DNA of 64,000 bases. Origin: Pedobacter sp. Leaf41 (GTDB lineage: Bacteria; Bacteroidota; Bacteroidia; Sphingobacteriales; Sphingobacteriaceae). The translations under genes were made by a program, and so were the position numbers. This document shows positions 56,992-64,000 of the stretch, piece by piece; position 1 is the stretch's first letter, and each line of letters opens with the position of its first letter. A model generated the notes under the pieces. It saw nothing but the letters and a program-made list of their open reading frames with translations. It did no database searches and was not told where the DNA came from. The stretch lies in contig NZ_LMLE01000001.1 in assembly GCF_001422545.1 (NCBI RefSeq), forward strand, positions 990,127 through 1,054,126, read 5' to 3'.

Positions 56992-58059
56992 ATGAGCATT
57001 AAAATGAAAGCAGCCTTAAAAGAGGCCGACGGAACGTTCAAGATTGAACAAGTAGACAGGGTTAAAATTCCAGCCGACGACTGGGTTTTGGCCCGCATTA
57101 AAGTTTCGGGTATCTGTGGAACAGATTTATGGCACTGGAAAAAACATGAGCCAGATCTCGAATGTAAAATTATGGGACATGAAATGTCTGCAGTTGTTGT
57201 GGAAACCGGACCGGCAGTTCGCAATGTGAAGGCGGGCGATAGAGTGGTGGTAGAAACCTTGCTAGGTGATGGGACCTGCGACTGGTGTCGGGTTCAGCAA
57301 TATAATCTTTGTCCAAATTTGTATAAGGTAAGGATGGATACCATATCCAGATCCTTTGCTGAATACGTTGTTGGGCCCTCTACCAAATTCCATATTCTTC
57401 CCGATAACGTGAGCGACGAAGAAGCTGCTTTGTTGGATACATTTTCTGTTAGCCTGCATGCACAAAAGCTTAGCGGACTGAGAATAAACAATAAAGTTGC
57501 TATAATAGGTGCGGGGCCAATAGGGTTGGCACAGCTTCAACTGGCCAAGTTATCGGGTGCTGAAGTAATTGTATTCGATATTGTTCAAAGTTCTTTGACT
57601 CTGGCTAAATCTTTAGGAGCAGATAGGGTAGTTAATCTTGAGACGGAAGACCCTCAGGTTTGCATTAAACTTTTCAACGATGGAAGAGGAGCAGATTTGA
57701 CTTTTGAGTGTGCCGGAGGCGAATCGATGACCACCACGCTTCCTTTAGCGGTATCAATCACTCGAATTGGAGGAAAGGTAATCATTGTCGGGGGCTTTGA
57801 AAATGGAAATACCGCTATGGAATTGAATTGGCAGGATTTACAAAAATCGGAGATCAGTTTGATCCCAAGCGCCAGTTATGGCTTTTGGGATATTTATCCA
57901 GAAATGTCGATTTGTGTGGAACTGCTTGCCAAAGGAAAAATCAATGCAAAGAAAATGATCACTCATACTTACCCATTAGATCGAATAAACGAGGCGTTTG
58001 AAACTGCCCAGAATAAAAAAGAAACGGGAGCAGTGTTCGTAGCCTTAAAGATTTCGTAG
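56992..58059 (+). CDS. zinc-dependent medium-chain alcohol/polyol dehydrogenase
   Basis: 355 residues from the ATG at 56992; a TTG at 56983 is also in frame. Catalytic zinc ligands in GICGTD and GHEM; cofactor fold GAGPIGLAQLQLAK. The structural zinc loop reads GDGTCDWCRVQQYNLC with three of the usual four cysteines, the first being replaced. Related to threonine/sorbitol dehydrogenases. Substrate unknown; probably partners the upstream SDR. Confidence 0.92.
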   Translation: MSIKMKAALKEADGTFKIEQVDRVKIPADDWVLARIKVSGICGTDLWHWKKHEPDLECKIMGHEMSAVVVETGPAVRNVKAGDRVVVETLLGDGTCDWCRVQQYNLCPNLYKVRMDTISRSFAEYVVGPSTKFHILPDNVSDEEAALLDTFSVSLHAQKLSGLRINNKVAIIGAGPIGLAQLQLAKLSGAEVIVFDIVQSSLTLAKSLGADRVVNLETEDPQVCIKLFNDGRGADLTFECAGGESMTTTLPLAVSITRIGGKVIIVGGFENGNTAMELNWQDLQKSEISLIPSASYGFWDIYPEMSICVELLAKGKINAKKMITHTYPLDRINEAFETAQNKKETGAVFVALKIS

Positions 58060-58084
58060 ATTAACTAAAATCTTAACTTAATGT

Positions 58085-58133
58085 GATAAAAATATCCTTG
58101 TGAAGACATTTTCACCAGGATATTTTTATTTTT
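58085..58133. terminator. bidirectional terminator overlapping a stop codon
   Basis: Stem AAAAATATCC / GGATATTTTT with T-rich ends lies between convergent genes. Its right arm overlaps the last codons of the minus-strand gene. Confidence 0.8.
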
Positions 58134-60292
58134 TGATTGCCGGAAACGCTAAATTCGATAGCTTGTTTATCAACTTTCATCGGTTCAACTTTGTTGGAAT
58201 CATTTCCGATATAGACGGTAAAGTTGTACGTATCTTTTGGTTCCTGAGGTAGAAGAACTATCCGGCAAGATAATCGCTGGTCGCCTTGGGTAGCAAAACT
58301 AACGGACTTCCCACGTTTGCGAAAACTGCTTATTGGATAATCACAGAATATCATAAAGGATTCATCTTTTACTTTGTGGTATTGTTTTTCTATGACACCA
58401 AAAGCAACACCAGCACCATACACCTCCTGACCAACTTCGCCAGATTGTTCCCAGCCATCATGAAGATCCTCAAGTGCAATCCATAAAGAGGGGTCGATTT
58501 CTCCTGTTTTCGATTCTTCAACTATCGCATCGGTTTTAAGCATTGTAGGATAATAATATAACACGCGGCCAATGAAGTGTTTTACGAACTCCGCAATTAG
58601 AAGCCTGATGGAAGGAAGCACATCCAGATCCTGAATTTGAACAAGATAATCGCACAAAGCAGAATAAACTTCTTGTTCTTCATAAGCTGCTGTGTATGGT
58701 GCATCTTTTAATGGAAATATGCCAAAAAAGGTAGGGAAGTTTTTGGCGTGCCCGTAATTGCATTCCCATAGTTGCATGTTATCAAACAGTGCTGCAATGC
58801 AAACGTAACTGAGTTCGAGATATGTTTTGTCACCCGTTTCCTTGTAAAGCCTAATCAGTGCTCCTGCAGAAAATGCAGTATTGTTCGCCTGGTAAAATAC
58901 TTCGAAGCTAAGGTTTTTAAGCTTTTCAGCTGCTTGCCTTGCTTCTTCAAAATATTTTTTGTCACCCGTCATTTTCCATAACCTGAGCATCAAATCTGCA
59001 TAGGTTCCGGGTACATCTTTTTCTCCGCCTTCACCTTCAGCGGTTTCGGCTTTTATAACTTCTAACGTATCCATCTGATAAAAGACAGGCCACTCGTACT
59101 TAAAATGTTGTGCCACCTTTATGGCGTAATCAATGGAATCCATTAGAAGGGTTTTTGCCGTTTCATTATTGCGATCGCTCAATCGGGCCAGGTTCATCAG
59201 CGGATGATGTAGGTACCAGGAATCCATCACACGAGGCTTCTTTTGTTCTTCTGAGTGATCGAGGTTGCTCTCCAGAGCCGGCAGCCAGCGCACAATAGTT
59301 TTCATCTTTGGTTCATAAAAAGCTGGCAAACCTGCTATCAGTTCATCAACTAATTTATGGTCGGCCTCACCTTTCCATTCCAGATATTCGAGCATGGGCA
59401 CTAACACGGCTAACTGAACCATTACCTCTGGAGGCGATTTGTAATCAGCTACATAGGCGTTCAGGTAGGAGTGGCCGCCTGCGAATGTCCAGCAGCCCTT
59501 ATGATAAACCAGATCCTGCAGGCCTCTCTCTGCGGTATCCAGCCATTTATAATAAGTTGTTGCAGGCCGGGGAAGCTGCACATAAACATCAGCAAGCTTA
59601 TCAAGGTATTGAACAGCTATGTTAGCAGGTGTTGTGGGAACTTCGTTTGAAAATACAACGAAGCTATCGTTCAGGATATAGGATTTGTTTTTTTCCAGAC
59701 CGGCATTTGAAGCGGGTAAGGAGAATCCGATTTCCGGCCATTCACCACCAACCGTTTCACCTGCGCTAGATTGTGTATCCTCGAAATAATCATTCAAAGC
59801 CGTAAGGTTTTGAAAGTAAAATACCGAACCAGACTCCCCATCGTTGAAGTACATGATGCCTGAACGTGTACCTCGTTGCTGAGTGTGTATTGTACCTTTC
59901 TGCTTGATTTTCCCCTTTCTATCAAAACTTAGGATATCTTTTGGCCAATAAGGAATTAAAAGCGGGATCTTAGGCGTAGCATTTAAAGAATATCTCAGCT
60001 GGCCATTTTCAGGATTCCAGGAGATGTCTACCTGATAACCTAGTGAATCAGTCTCCAATTTAACGCTGGCTTTATTTGCTTTGAGATCTATGTTTTCCAA
60101 GGTTAAAATACCTGACGGAGAAAATGCCGTTCTAAATCCTATGCTCGAGTCATCTTGCCATCGTTTCACCAGCCATAAAGTATCACTGGTTAAATAAAGA
60201 GACAAATCCATTTCTTCAGAAAGCGCTGCAATTGGTTTTAAATTTTTCAGTTCTGATTGAGCATTAGCCGCCCATGCTGATATTGGTTCCAT
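58112..60292 (-). CDS. large soluble protein, possible (alpha/alpha)6-barrel glycosidase-like, unrecognised
   Basis: 726 residues. First ~230 residues look beta-rich (SLGYQVDISWNPENGQLRYSLN). Residues ~240-600 are helix pairs with aromatic and Trp-rich turns (KGCWTFAGGHSYLNAYVADYKSPPE, VMDSWYLHHPLMNLARL, ADLMLRLWKMTGDKKYFEEARQAAE), which suggests a six-hairpin barrel as in glycoside hydrolase or lyase folds. Last ~100 residues form a beta domain. No signal peptide in this start; a stop lies just upstream in frame. I cannot name a family. Confidence 0.7.
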   Translation of the reverse strand: MEPISAWAANAQSELKNLKPIAALSEEMDLSLYLTSDTLWLVKRWQDDSSIGFRTAFSPSGILTLENIDLKANKASVKLETDSLGYQVDISWNPENGQLRYSLNATPKIPLLIPYWPKDILSFDRKGKIKQKGTIHTQQRGTRSGIMYFNDGESGSVFYFQNLTALNDYFEDTQSSAGETVGGEWPEIGFSLPASNAGLEKNKSYILNDSFVVFSNEVPTTPANIAVQYLDKLADVYVQLPRPATTYYKWLDTAERGLQDLVYHKGCWTFAGGHSYLNAYVADYKSPPEVMVQLAVLVPMLEYLEWKGEADHKLVDELIAGLPAFYEPKMKTIVRWLPALESNLDHSEEQKKPRVMDSWYLHHPLMNLARLSDRNNETAKTLLMDSIDYAIKVAQHFKYEWPVFYQMDTLEVIKAETAEGEGGEKDVPGTYADLMLRLWKMTGDKKYFEEARQAAEKLKNLSFEVFYQANNTAFSAGALIRLYKETGDKTYLELSYVCIAALFDNMQLWECNYGHAKNFPTFFGIFPLKDAPYTAAYEEQEVYSALCDYLVQIQDLDVLPSIRLLIAEFVKHFIGRVLYYYPTMLKTDAIVEESKTGEIDPSLWIALEDLHDGWEQSGEVGQEVYGAGVAFGVIEKQYHKVKDESFMIFCDYPISSFRKRGKSVSFATQGDQRLSCRIVLLPQEPKDTYNFTVYIGNDSNKVEPMKVDKQAIEFSVSGNQKIKISW

Positions 60293-60551
60293 ATATAAAT
60301 TCTTACCTATTTAAAACGATGGAGCCGACAACCATGTTTAGCGTATAAATACCTGATTTGGATGGTTAATACCTAGTTCGAACGTTTTAAGAACACAATA
60401 AGTCAATCAAAGCAACATAGTCAAAAGGGTGAAATACCTGGTGATTCAATTGACGAGAAAACAAGAGTTTCAATAGAAAGCCTGCAACCCATTTCCATTA
60501 TTAATGTTTTATAGAAGGCGTGTATTTGGTGTCAGCGCAACGAAAAAATTC

Positions 60552-60559
60552 TAAATTTG
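60552..60559 (+). promoter_or_regulatory. -7 element (TAAATTTG) of the DUF92 gene
   Basis: TAAATTTG ends only 3 nt before the ATG at 60563. The in-frame TTG at 60557 lies inside this box, so it is not the start. Confidence 0.6.
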
Positions 60560-60562
60560 GAA

Positions 60563-61306
60563 ATGACTAATAGTACAATCAGATTGTTAAATTTTGAGTA
60601 TAGTGATATACTTTTGCCTATCATCATTATTGCAGGCATGATTTACAGTATTGTGGCTAGAAAACTCACTGTTCCGGCATCCTTTACCGGAGGCTTGATG
60701 GCCTGTCTAATCTTTATGGCTTCGGGCTTTGTTGGTGTGATGATGATGACCGCCTTTTTTATTATTGGCTCAGTTACTACTTCGTGGAAAAGGGATCAAA
60801 AGCGGAGTTTTTCGGATCTGGATGAAAACAAAAATGGCAGAACAGCCGCTCAGGTTTTTGCTAATGCTGGTGTTTCTACTATCGCTGGTGTTATTGTGGT
60901 TGTTTACCCTCAATCTGCTGCCATCATGTTGCCTGCAATGGCCGCGGCTTTTGCGTCGGCTACCGCAGATACACTTTCGTCAGAACTTGGAGTAATCTAC
61001 GGCAGGCGATTTTATAATGTAATCACGCTGAAATCGGATCAATGTGGGAGAGATGGCGTAATCAGTTTAGAAGGTACTTTGATTGGTGTAATGGGAAGTC
61101 TGGTGATTGCGTTGATATATGCAATTGGTTTTGGATTTGATATTAACTTCTTGTGGATTGCTCTGGCGGGTACAGCAGGGAATTTATCAGATTCAATACT
61201 CGGAGCATTGCTGGAACGCAAAGGGTTAATAGGGAATAATGTAGTCAATTTTTGTAGTACGCTAGCTGCGGCGATTATCGCTTTGATGTTGCTCGCGATT
61301 TCGTGA
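60563..61306 (+). CDS. DUF92 family membrane protein
   Basis: 247 residues, about six to seven hydrophobic helices. Signature: GRTAAQVFANAG, ATADTLSSELGVIYGRRFYNVITLK, GRDGVISLEGTLIG and NLSDSILGALLERKG. DUF92 (TMEM19-like) proteins are conserved in bacteria and plants. Some members next to phytol metabolism genes, but no such link here. Function unknown. Confidence 0.9.
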   Translation: MTNSTIRLLNFEYSDILLPIIIIAGMIYSIVARKLTVPASFTGGLMACLIFMASGFVGVMMMTAFFIIGSVTTSWKRDQKRSFSDLDENKNGRTAAQVFANAGVSTIAGVIVVVYPQSAAIMLPAMAAAFASATADTLSSELGVIYGRRFYNVITLKSDQCGRDGVISLEGTLIGVMGSLVIALIYAIGFGFDINFLWIALAGTAGNLSDSILGALLERKGLIGNNVVNFCSTLAAAIIALMLLAIS

Positions 61307-61571
61307 AAAAATTAAAGTTTAATCTAAATATCATCCTTCTAAGCTTCCATATACCTCTTTTCCTAAAAAAGAAGCCAATGAAATTATGGCACTCCATCAA
61401 TGTTTCCCCAATCGATTTGTGAAAAATACTTCCAGAGAGAGAATTTACTTGATTTACATTTTAGCAGAACAGAGCCAATAAAAAGCTTGTTGTTTGGGTA
61501 TCTAAGTTTTTGAGGTGAAGGCACCCAAAATCTTTTGAAAACAAAATTCTGATAAAATGTAACTAGGAAAT

Positions 61572-61826
61572 ATGGAAGGAATCGACATTCTTGGAATAGT
61601 GGCTGGTATATGTACATCGTCGTCTATTCTTCCCCAGATTATTAAGACCTTGAAAAAGAAAAAGGCAGAAGAGGTATCTATATTCATGTTTATTGTTTTA
61701 ATGACCGGAAATGCGCTTTGGATTTATTACGGATTCGTGAAGTCAGATATCGCGATAATTTCTACGAACTTCTTTGCGCTGGCATTGAATATTGTGATGA
61801 TTGTGCTCAAATTTCGTTATTGCTAA
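61572..61826 (+). CDS. SemiSWEET sugar transporter
   Basis: 84 residues, three helices. PQ-loop motif in SSSILPQIIKTLKKKKAEEVS, then FIVLMTGNALWIYYG, typical of the half-size SWEET proteins that dimerise to carry sugars. Lies 265 nt after the DUF92 gene on the same strand. Confidence 0.93.
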   Translation: MEGIDILGIVAGICTSSSILPQIIKTLKKKKAEEVSIFMFIVLMTGNALWIYYGFVKSDIAIISTNFFALALNIVMIVLKFRYC

Positions 61827-61875
61827 GTTGTGCTAGATGAATTCTGAATTATAAACCCTACTAAAATTTCTTAAA

Positions 61876-62862
61876 ATGACAATAGCTTATCATGCTTCAC
61901 ATGAACAATTTCCCCCTAGCGTTTTATTCGAACTTAGCGAACTAGCGCAACCTTGTGGGTTTAATGCTATCTCCTCATCAGATCATTTTCATCCCTGGAG
62001 TGAGCGGCAGGGTGAAAGCGGCTTCTCATTTGCCTGGCTTGGCGCAGCACTTCAATCTACCACTTTACCTTACAGCGTAGTTTGTGCCCCTGGTCAACGT
62101 TATCATCCAGCCATAGTGGCTCAGGCCATTGCCACGCTCAATGAAATGTTTCCCGGACGACTATCGGTTGCCCTGGGAAGTGGCGAAGCTTTGAATGAAA
62201 GTATCACTGGTGATAAATGGCCGGAGAAATCTTTAAGGAATGCCAGACTTTTGGAATGCTACCAAATAATTTGAAGGCTTTTAGATGGGGAAGAGGTTAA
62301 CCATAGAGGCCTGGTTAATGTAGAGAACGCAAGACTATATACGTTGCCAAAAGAAAAACCACTGTTATTTTGTGCGGCAGTTAGCCTGGAAACTGCAAGG
62401 TGGGCGGGCGAATGGGCAGACGGCTTACTAACGACGCATAAACCTCATCATGAACTCGAAAAAGTAGTGCAGGCGTTTAGAAGCAATGGCGGCGCAGGGA
62501 AACCCATTCATTTAAAAGTTCAGTTATCTTATTCACGAGCGAAGGAGGAGGCAGAAGCTGGAGCATATGACCAGTGGCGCAGCAATATTTTTCAGGGAAG
62601 TGTACTGGGTGAATTGCCCACAGTGGCACATTTTGATGCTGCAGCCCAATTGGTAAAGCCGGCGGATATGGAAGAACATGTGAGAATTTCCTCGAGCCTC
62701 GTTCAGCATAAAAACTGGATTGAACAAGACCTAAGTTTAGGAATAGATCGCGTAATTCTACACAATGTAAATCGCAATCAAAAAGAATTTATCGAAGATT
62801 TTGGTGCCGAAGTACTTCCTAATCTTCGTTTTTTAAATGGAAACCTTCTCGCTATTCGCTGA
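61876..62862 (+). pseudogene. luciferase-like (LLM) flavin-dependent oxidoreductase interrupted by an in-frame TGA
   Basis: The frame runs without shift from 61876 to 62862 except for one TGA at 62272-62274 (codon 133). The first half (MTIAYHASHEQFPPSVLFEL...ALGSGEALNES) and second half (LLDGEEVNHRGLV...LLFCAAVSLETARWAGEWADGLLTT) join into one typical LLM-class protein of 328 codons. The TGA follows ECYQII and precedes RLLDGEEV, where I expect Arg. A single CGA-to-TGA change explains it. The second half alone can start at 62344. Family recall suggests a non-F420 flavin enzyme. Sequencing error is possible. Confidence 0.85.
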
Positions 62863-62953
62863 TGAAAAGGCATTCGATATGATTTCTTTTTGTTAAGTGA
62901 GCTTACTGAGAAGTAAGCTCACCCTAGTCACTGAGGGAAAAACAATTAAAGCC

Positions 62954-63436
62954 TTATCTTTTTTTCCTGCAAAGCAGATATAAAGCGAAGCCAACTGCTA
63001 CTGTGGTCAACGCTTTTTTGGCGAAAGGGCCAGCATTGTATTTCATTTCCGATTTCATGCCTCTCTCCGCAAAAATATTAGGAATTGTTCCTTTTTTTAA
63101 ATCATCTACAATCCCTTCCCAAGCGTTCACGCGGTCGGCTAGAATAAGTGGAATCCAATGTCGGTAACGGTCTTCACTATGTTTGAAAGCATATCTTCTA
63201 ATCATTCCACTTAAACCCGATGGAGGAATCGACTCCCCAAATACCATACTAAATGCTGGTCTTTCGTTCGATTTAAGTAATTCAATGTTCACAGGTTGTG
63301 GCTCTGACCGCTCATAAACACTACGCTTATGGTCGTCTCCCGTATAGTTTTTCATTGGATAAGTGGGTTCGTTTCCAGGGTCTATATCTATTCCCCAACC
63401 CGGAATGCTTTTGTAATCTATCGAATTTGTTTTCAT
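62954..63436 (-). CDS. hypothetical protein with C-terminal membrane helix
   Basis: 160 residues from the ATG at 63436; the longer start at 63481 would overlap the upstream dehydrogenase. The N-terminus has GWGIDIDPGNEPTYPMKNYTGDDHKR; the middle has IPPSGLSGMIRRYAFKHSEDRYRHWIPLILADRVNAWEG; the end is one helix (ALTTVAVGFALYLLC) and basic residues. It follows the dehydrogenase by 5 nt, so the two form an operon. No family named. Confidence 0.8.
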   Translation of the reverse strand: MKTNSIDYKSIPGWGIDIDPGNEPTYPMKNYTGDDHKRSVYERSEPQPVNIELLKSNERPAFSMVFGESIPPSGLSGMIRRYAFKHSEDRYRHWIPLILADRVNAWEGIVDDLKKGTIPNIFAERGMKSEMKYNAGPFAKKALTTVAVGFALYLLCRKKR

Positions 63437-63441
63437 CTTTC

Positions 63442-64000
63442 TTAATTTTTTGTTGAAGGAATTAATACCGTTTTGATACACTCGTCAAGTTTCTTCGAGA
63501 AAATGTTATAGGCATCTGCAATTTCTTCCAGTGGAACACGATGGGTAATTAAATCTTTTGGACTAAGCCTGCCGGATTGCACATGATCAATTAATTTAGG
63601 AAGCAGCCTTTTTACTGAAGCTTGATTGGCACGTAACGTTATTCCCTTGTTCAATACATTTCCAATAGGTACGTAATTAAACGGTGGACCATAAACGCCT
63701 ACCACTGATACAATACCGCCTTTTTTCACAGAATTAATGGCCCATTGTAGCGCTGTGGCTGCACCCGCCTGCATCAGGGTAATTTTTCCAGTGAAGGTTT
63801 GTAATGCGTTCCCTTCTGCCTCGCAACCCACGCAATCGATACACACATCGGCACCATACCAATCGGTTGTTTTCTTAAGGAACAAAACCGGATCAGCCAT
63901 AGATTTGAAGTTATACGCTTCACACTTCGCATAATTTTTTGCAAACTCTAAGCGATAGTCTACATGGTCGATGATGATGACCCTTGCAGCACCAAAAAAC
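63442..64000 (-). CDS. zinc-type alcohol dehydrogenase, formaldehyde-dehydrogenase-like (5' end outside window)
   Basis: The minus-strand frame is open to the window edge (FFGAARVIIIDHVDYRLEFAKNY...), so the ATG at 63900 is internal. About 185 residues of the C-terminal half remain: end of the NAD fold, WYGADVCIDCVGCEAEG, WAINSVKKGGIVSVVGVYGPPFNYVPIG and KDLITHRVPLEEIADAY. The order matches the glutathione-independent formaldehyde dehydrogenase-like branch. The zinc ligands lie in the missing part. The short protein at 62954 is its operon partner. Confidence 0.85.
   Translation of the reverse strand, partial: FFGAARVIIIDHVDYRLEFAKNYAKCEAYNFKSMADPVLFLKKTTDWYGADVCIDCVGCEAEGNALQTFTGKITLMQAGAATALQWAINSVKKGGIVSVVGVYGPPFNYVPIGNVLNKGITLRANQASVKRLLPKLIDHVQSGRLSPKDLITHRVPLEEIADAYNIFSKKLDECIKTVLIPSTKN

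Noticed and set aside
61384..61687. Two minus-strand frames before the SemiSWEET gene
   Set aside because: They overlap the SemiSWEET start on the other strand and look like random AT-rich translation.
62272..62274. TGA read as selenocysteine
   Set aside because: The luciferase-like family has no selenocysteine here, the expected residue is Arg, and I saw no convincing SECIS-like hairpin directly after it.

Overview
The window looks like a chromosomal segment of a Bacteroidota bacterium, most likely Sphingobacteriaceae (Pedobacter-like). Supporting signs are AT-rich intergenic DNA, few Shine-Dalgarno sites, promoters of the Bacteroidota type (TTTG about 19 nt before TAnnTTTG), a TonB receptor with an N-terminal carboxypeptidase-like domain, a GLPGLI-like protein, and S9 and TolB-propeller/amidohydrolase exoproteins. 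I see no insertion sequence, prophage, rRNA operon or CRISPR array. The species call is inference.

Layout. 1-3174: end of gltB, then gltD (glutamate synthase). 3175-3749: terminator and a cluster of degenerate repeats. 3750-5118: DUF763 protein and tRNA-Arg(TCT). 5227-11631: a probable metal (zinc?) acquisition locus. One strand carries a MerC-domain protein, a tiny unlisted protein, a LolD-like ATPase, an FtsX-like permease with His-rich loops, two DUF3299 paralogues and a Fur/Zur-type repressor. The other carries a divergent TonB-dependent receptor. 11807-17538: thioesterase, small conserved protein, SpmA-SpmB fusion, S9 peptidase, MerR regulator. 17654-31388: mostly housekeeping (alaS, queG, GNAT-nitrilase fusion, ruvB, 3-hydroxyacyl-CoA dehydrogenase, pdxH, yqgE, purE, purK, BaiN-like flavoprotein). 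31634-42319: radical SAM/B12 protein, TolB-propeller amidohydrolase, recQ, MFS transporter, LutA-like protein, GLPGLI-like protein.

42566-45725 is the thrS-infC-rpmI-rplT translation cluster. 45787-48369 is a cNMP/CBS/DUF294 nucleotidyltransferase with a DnaQ-like exonuclease. 48566-53364 is the glycerol regulon glpD-glpK-glpF with divergent glpR, a complete uptake/phosphorylation/oxidation unit with its own repressor. 53404-54396 holds a lone receiver protein and an HTH protein. 54669-64000 is a looser accessory metabolic region: Tat-signal Gfo/Idh/MocA oxidoreductase, SDR, Zn-dependent dehydrogenase, unrecognised helical protein, DUF92 protein, SemiSWEET, a luciferase-like oxidoreductase broken by an in-frame TGA, a hypothetical protein, and a formaldehyde-dehydrogenase-like gene cut by the window edge.

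The points most worth a second look are the metal locus with a candidate operator over the merC promoter region, a set of genes whose start codon lies 3-6 nt after a TAnnTTTG element (candidate leaderless mRNAs), the nonsense-interrupted luciferase-like gene, and a dispersed repeat family at three places.
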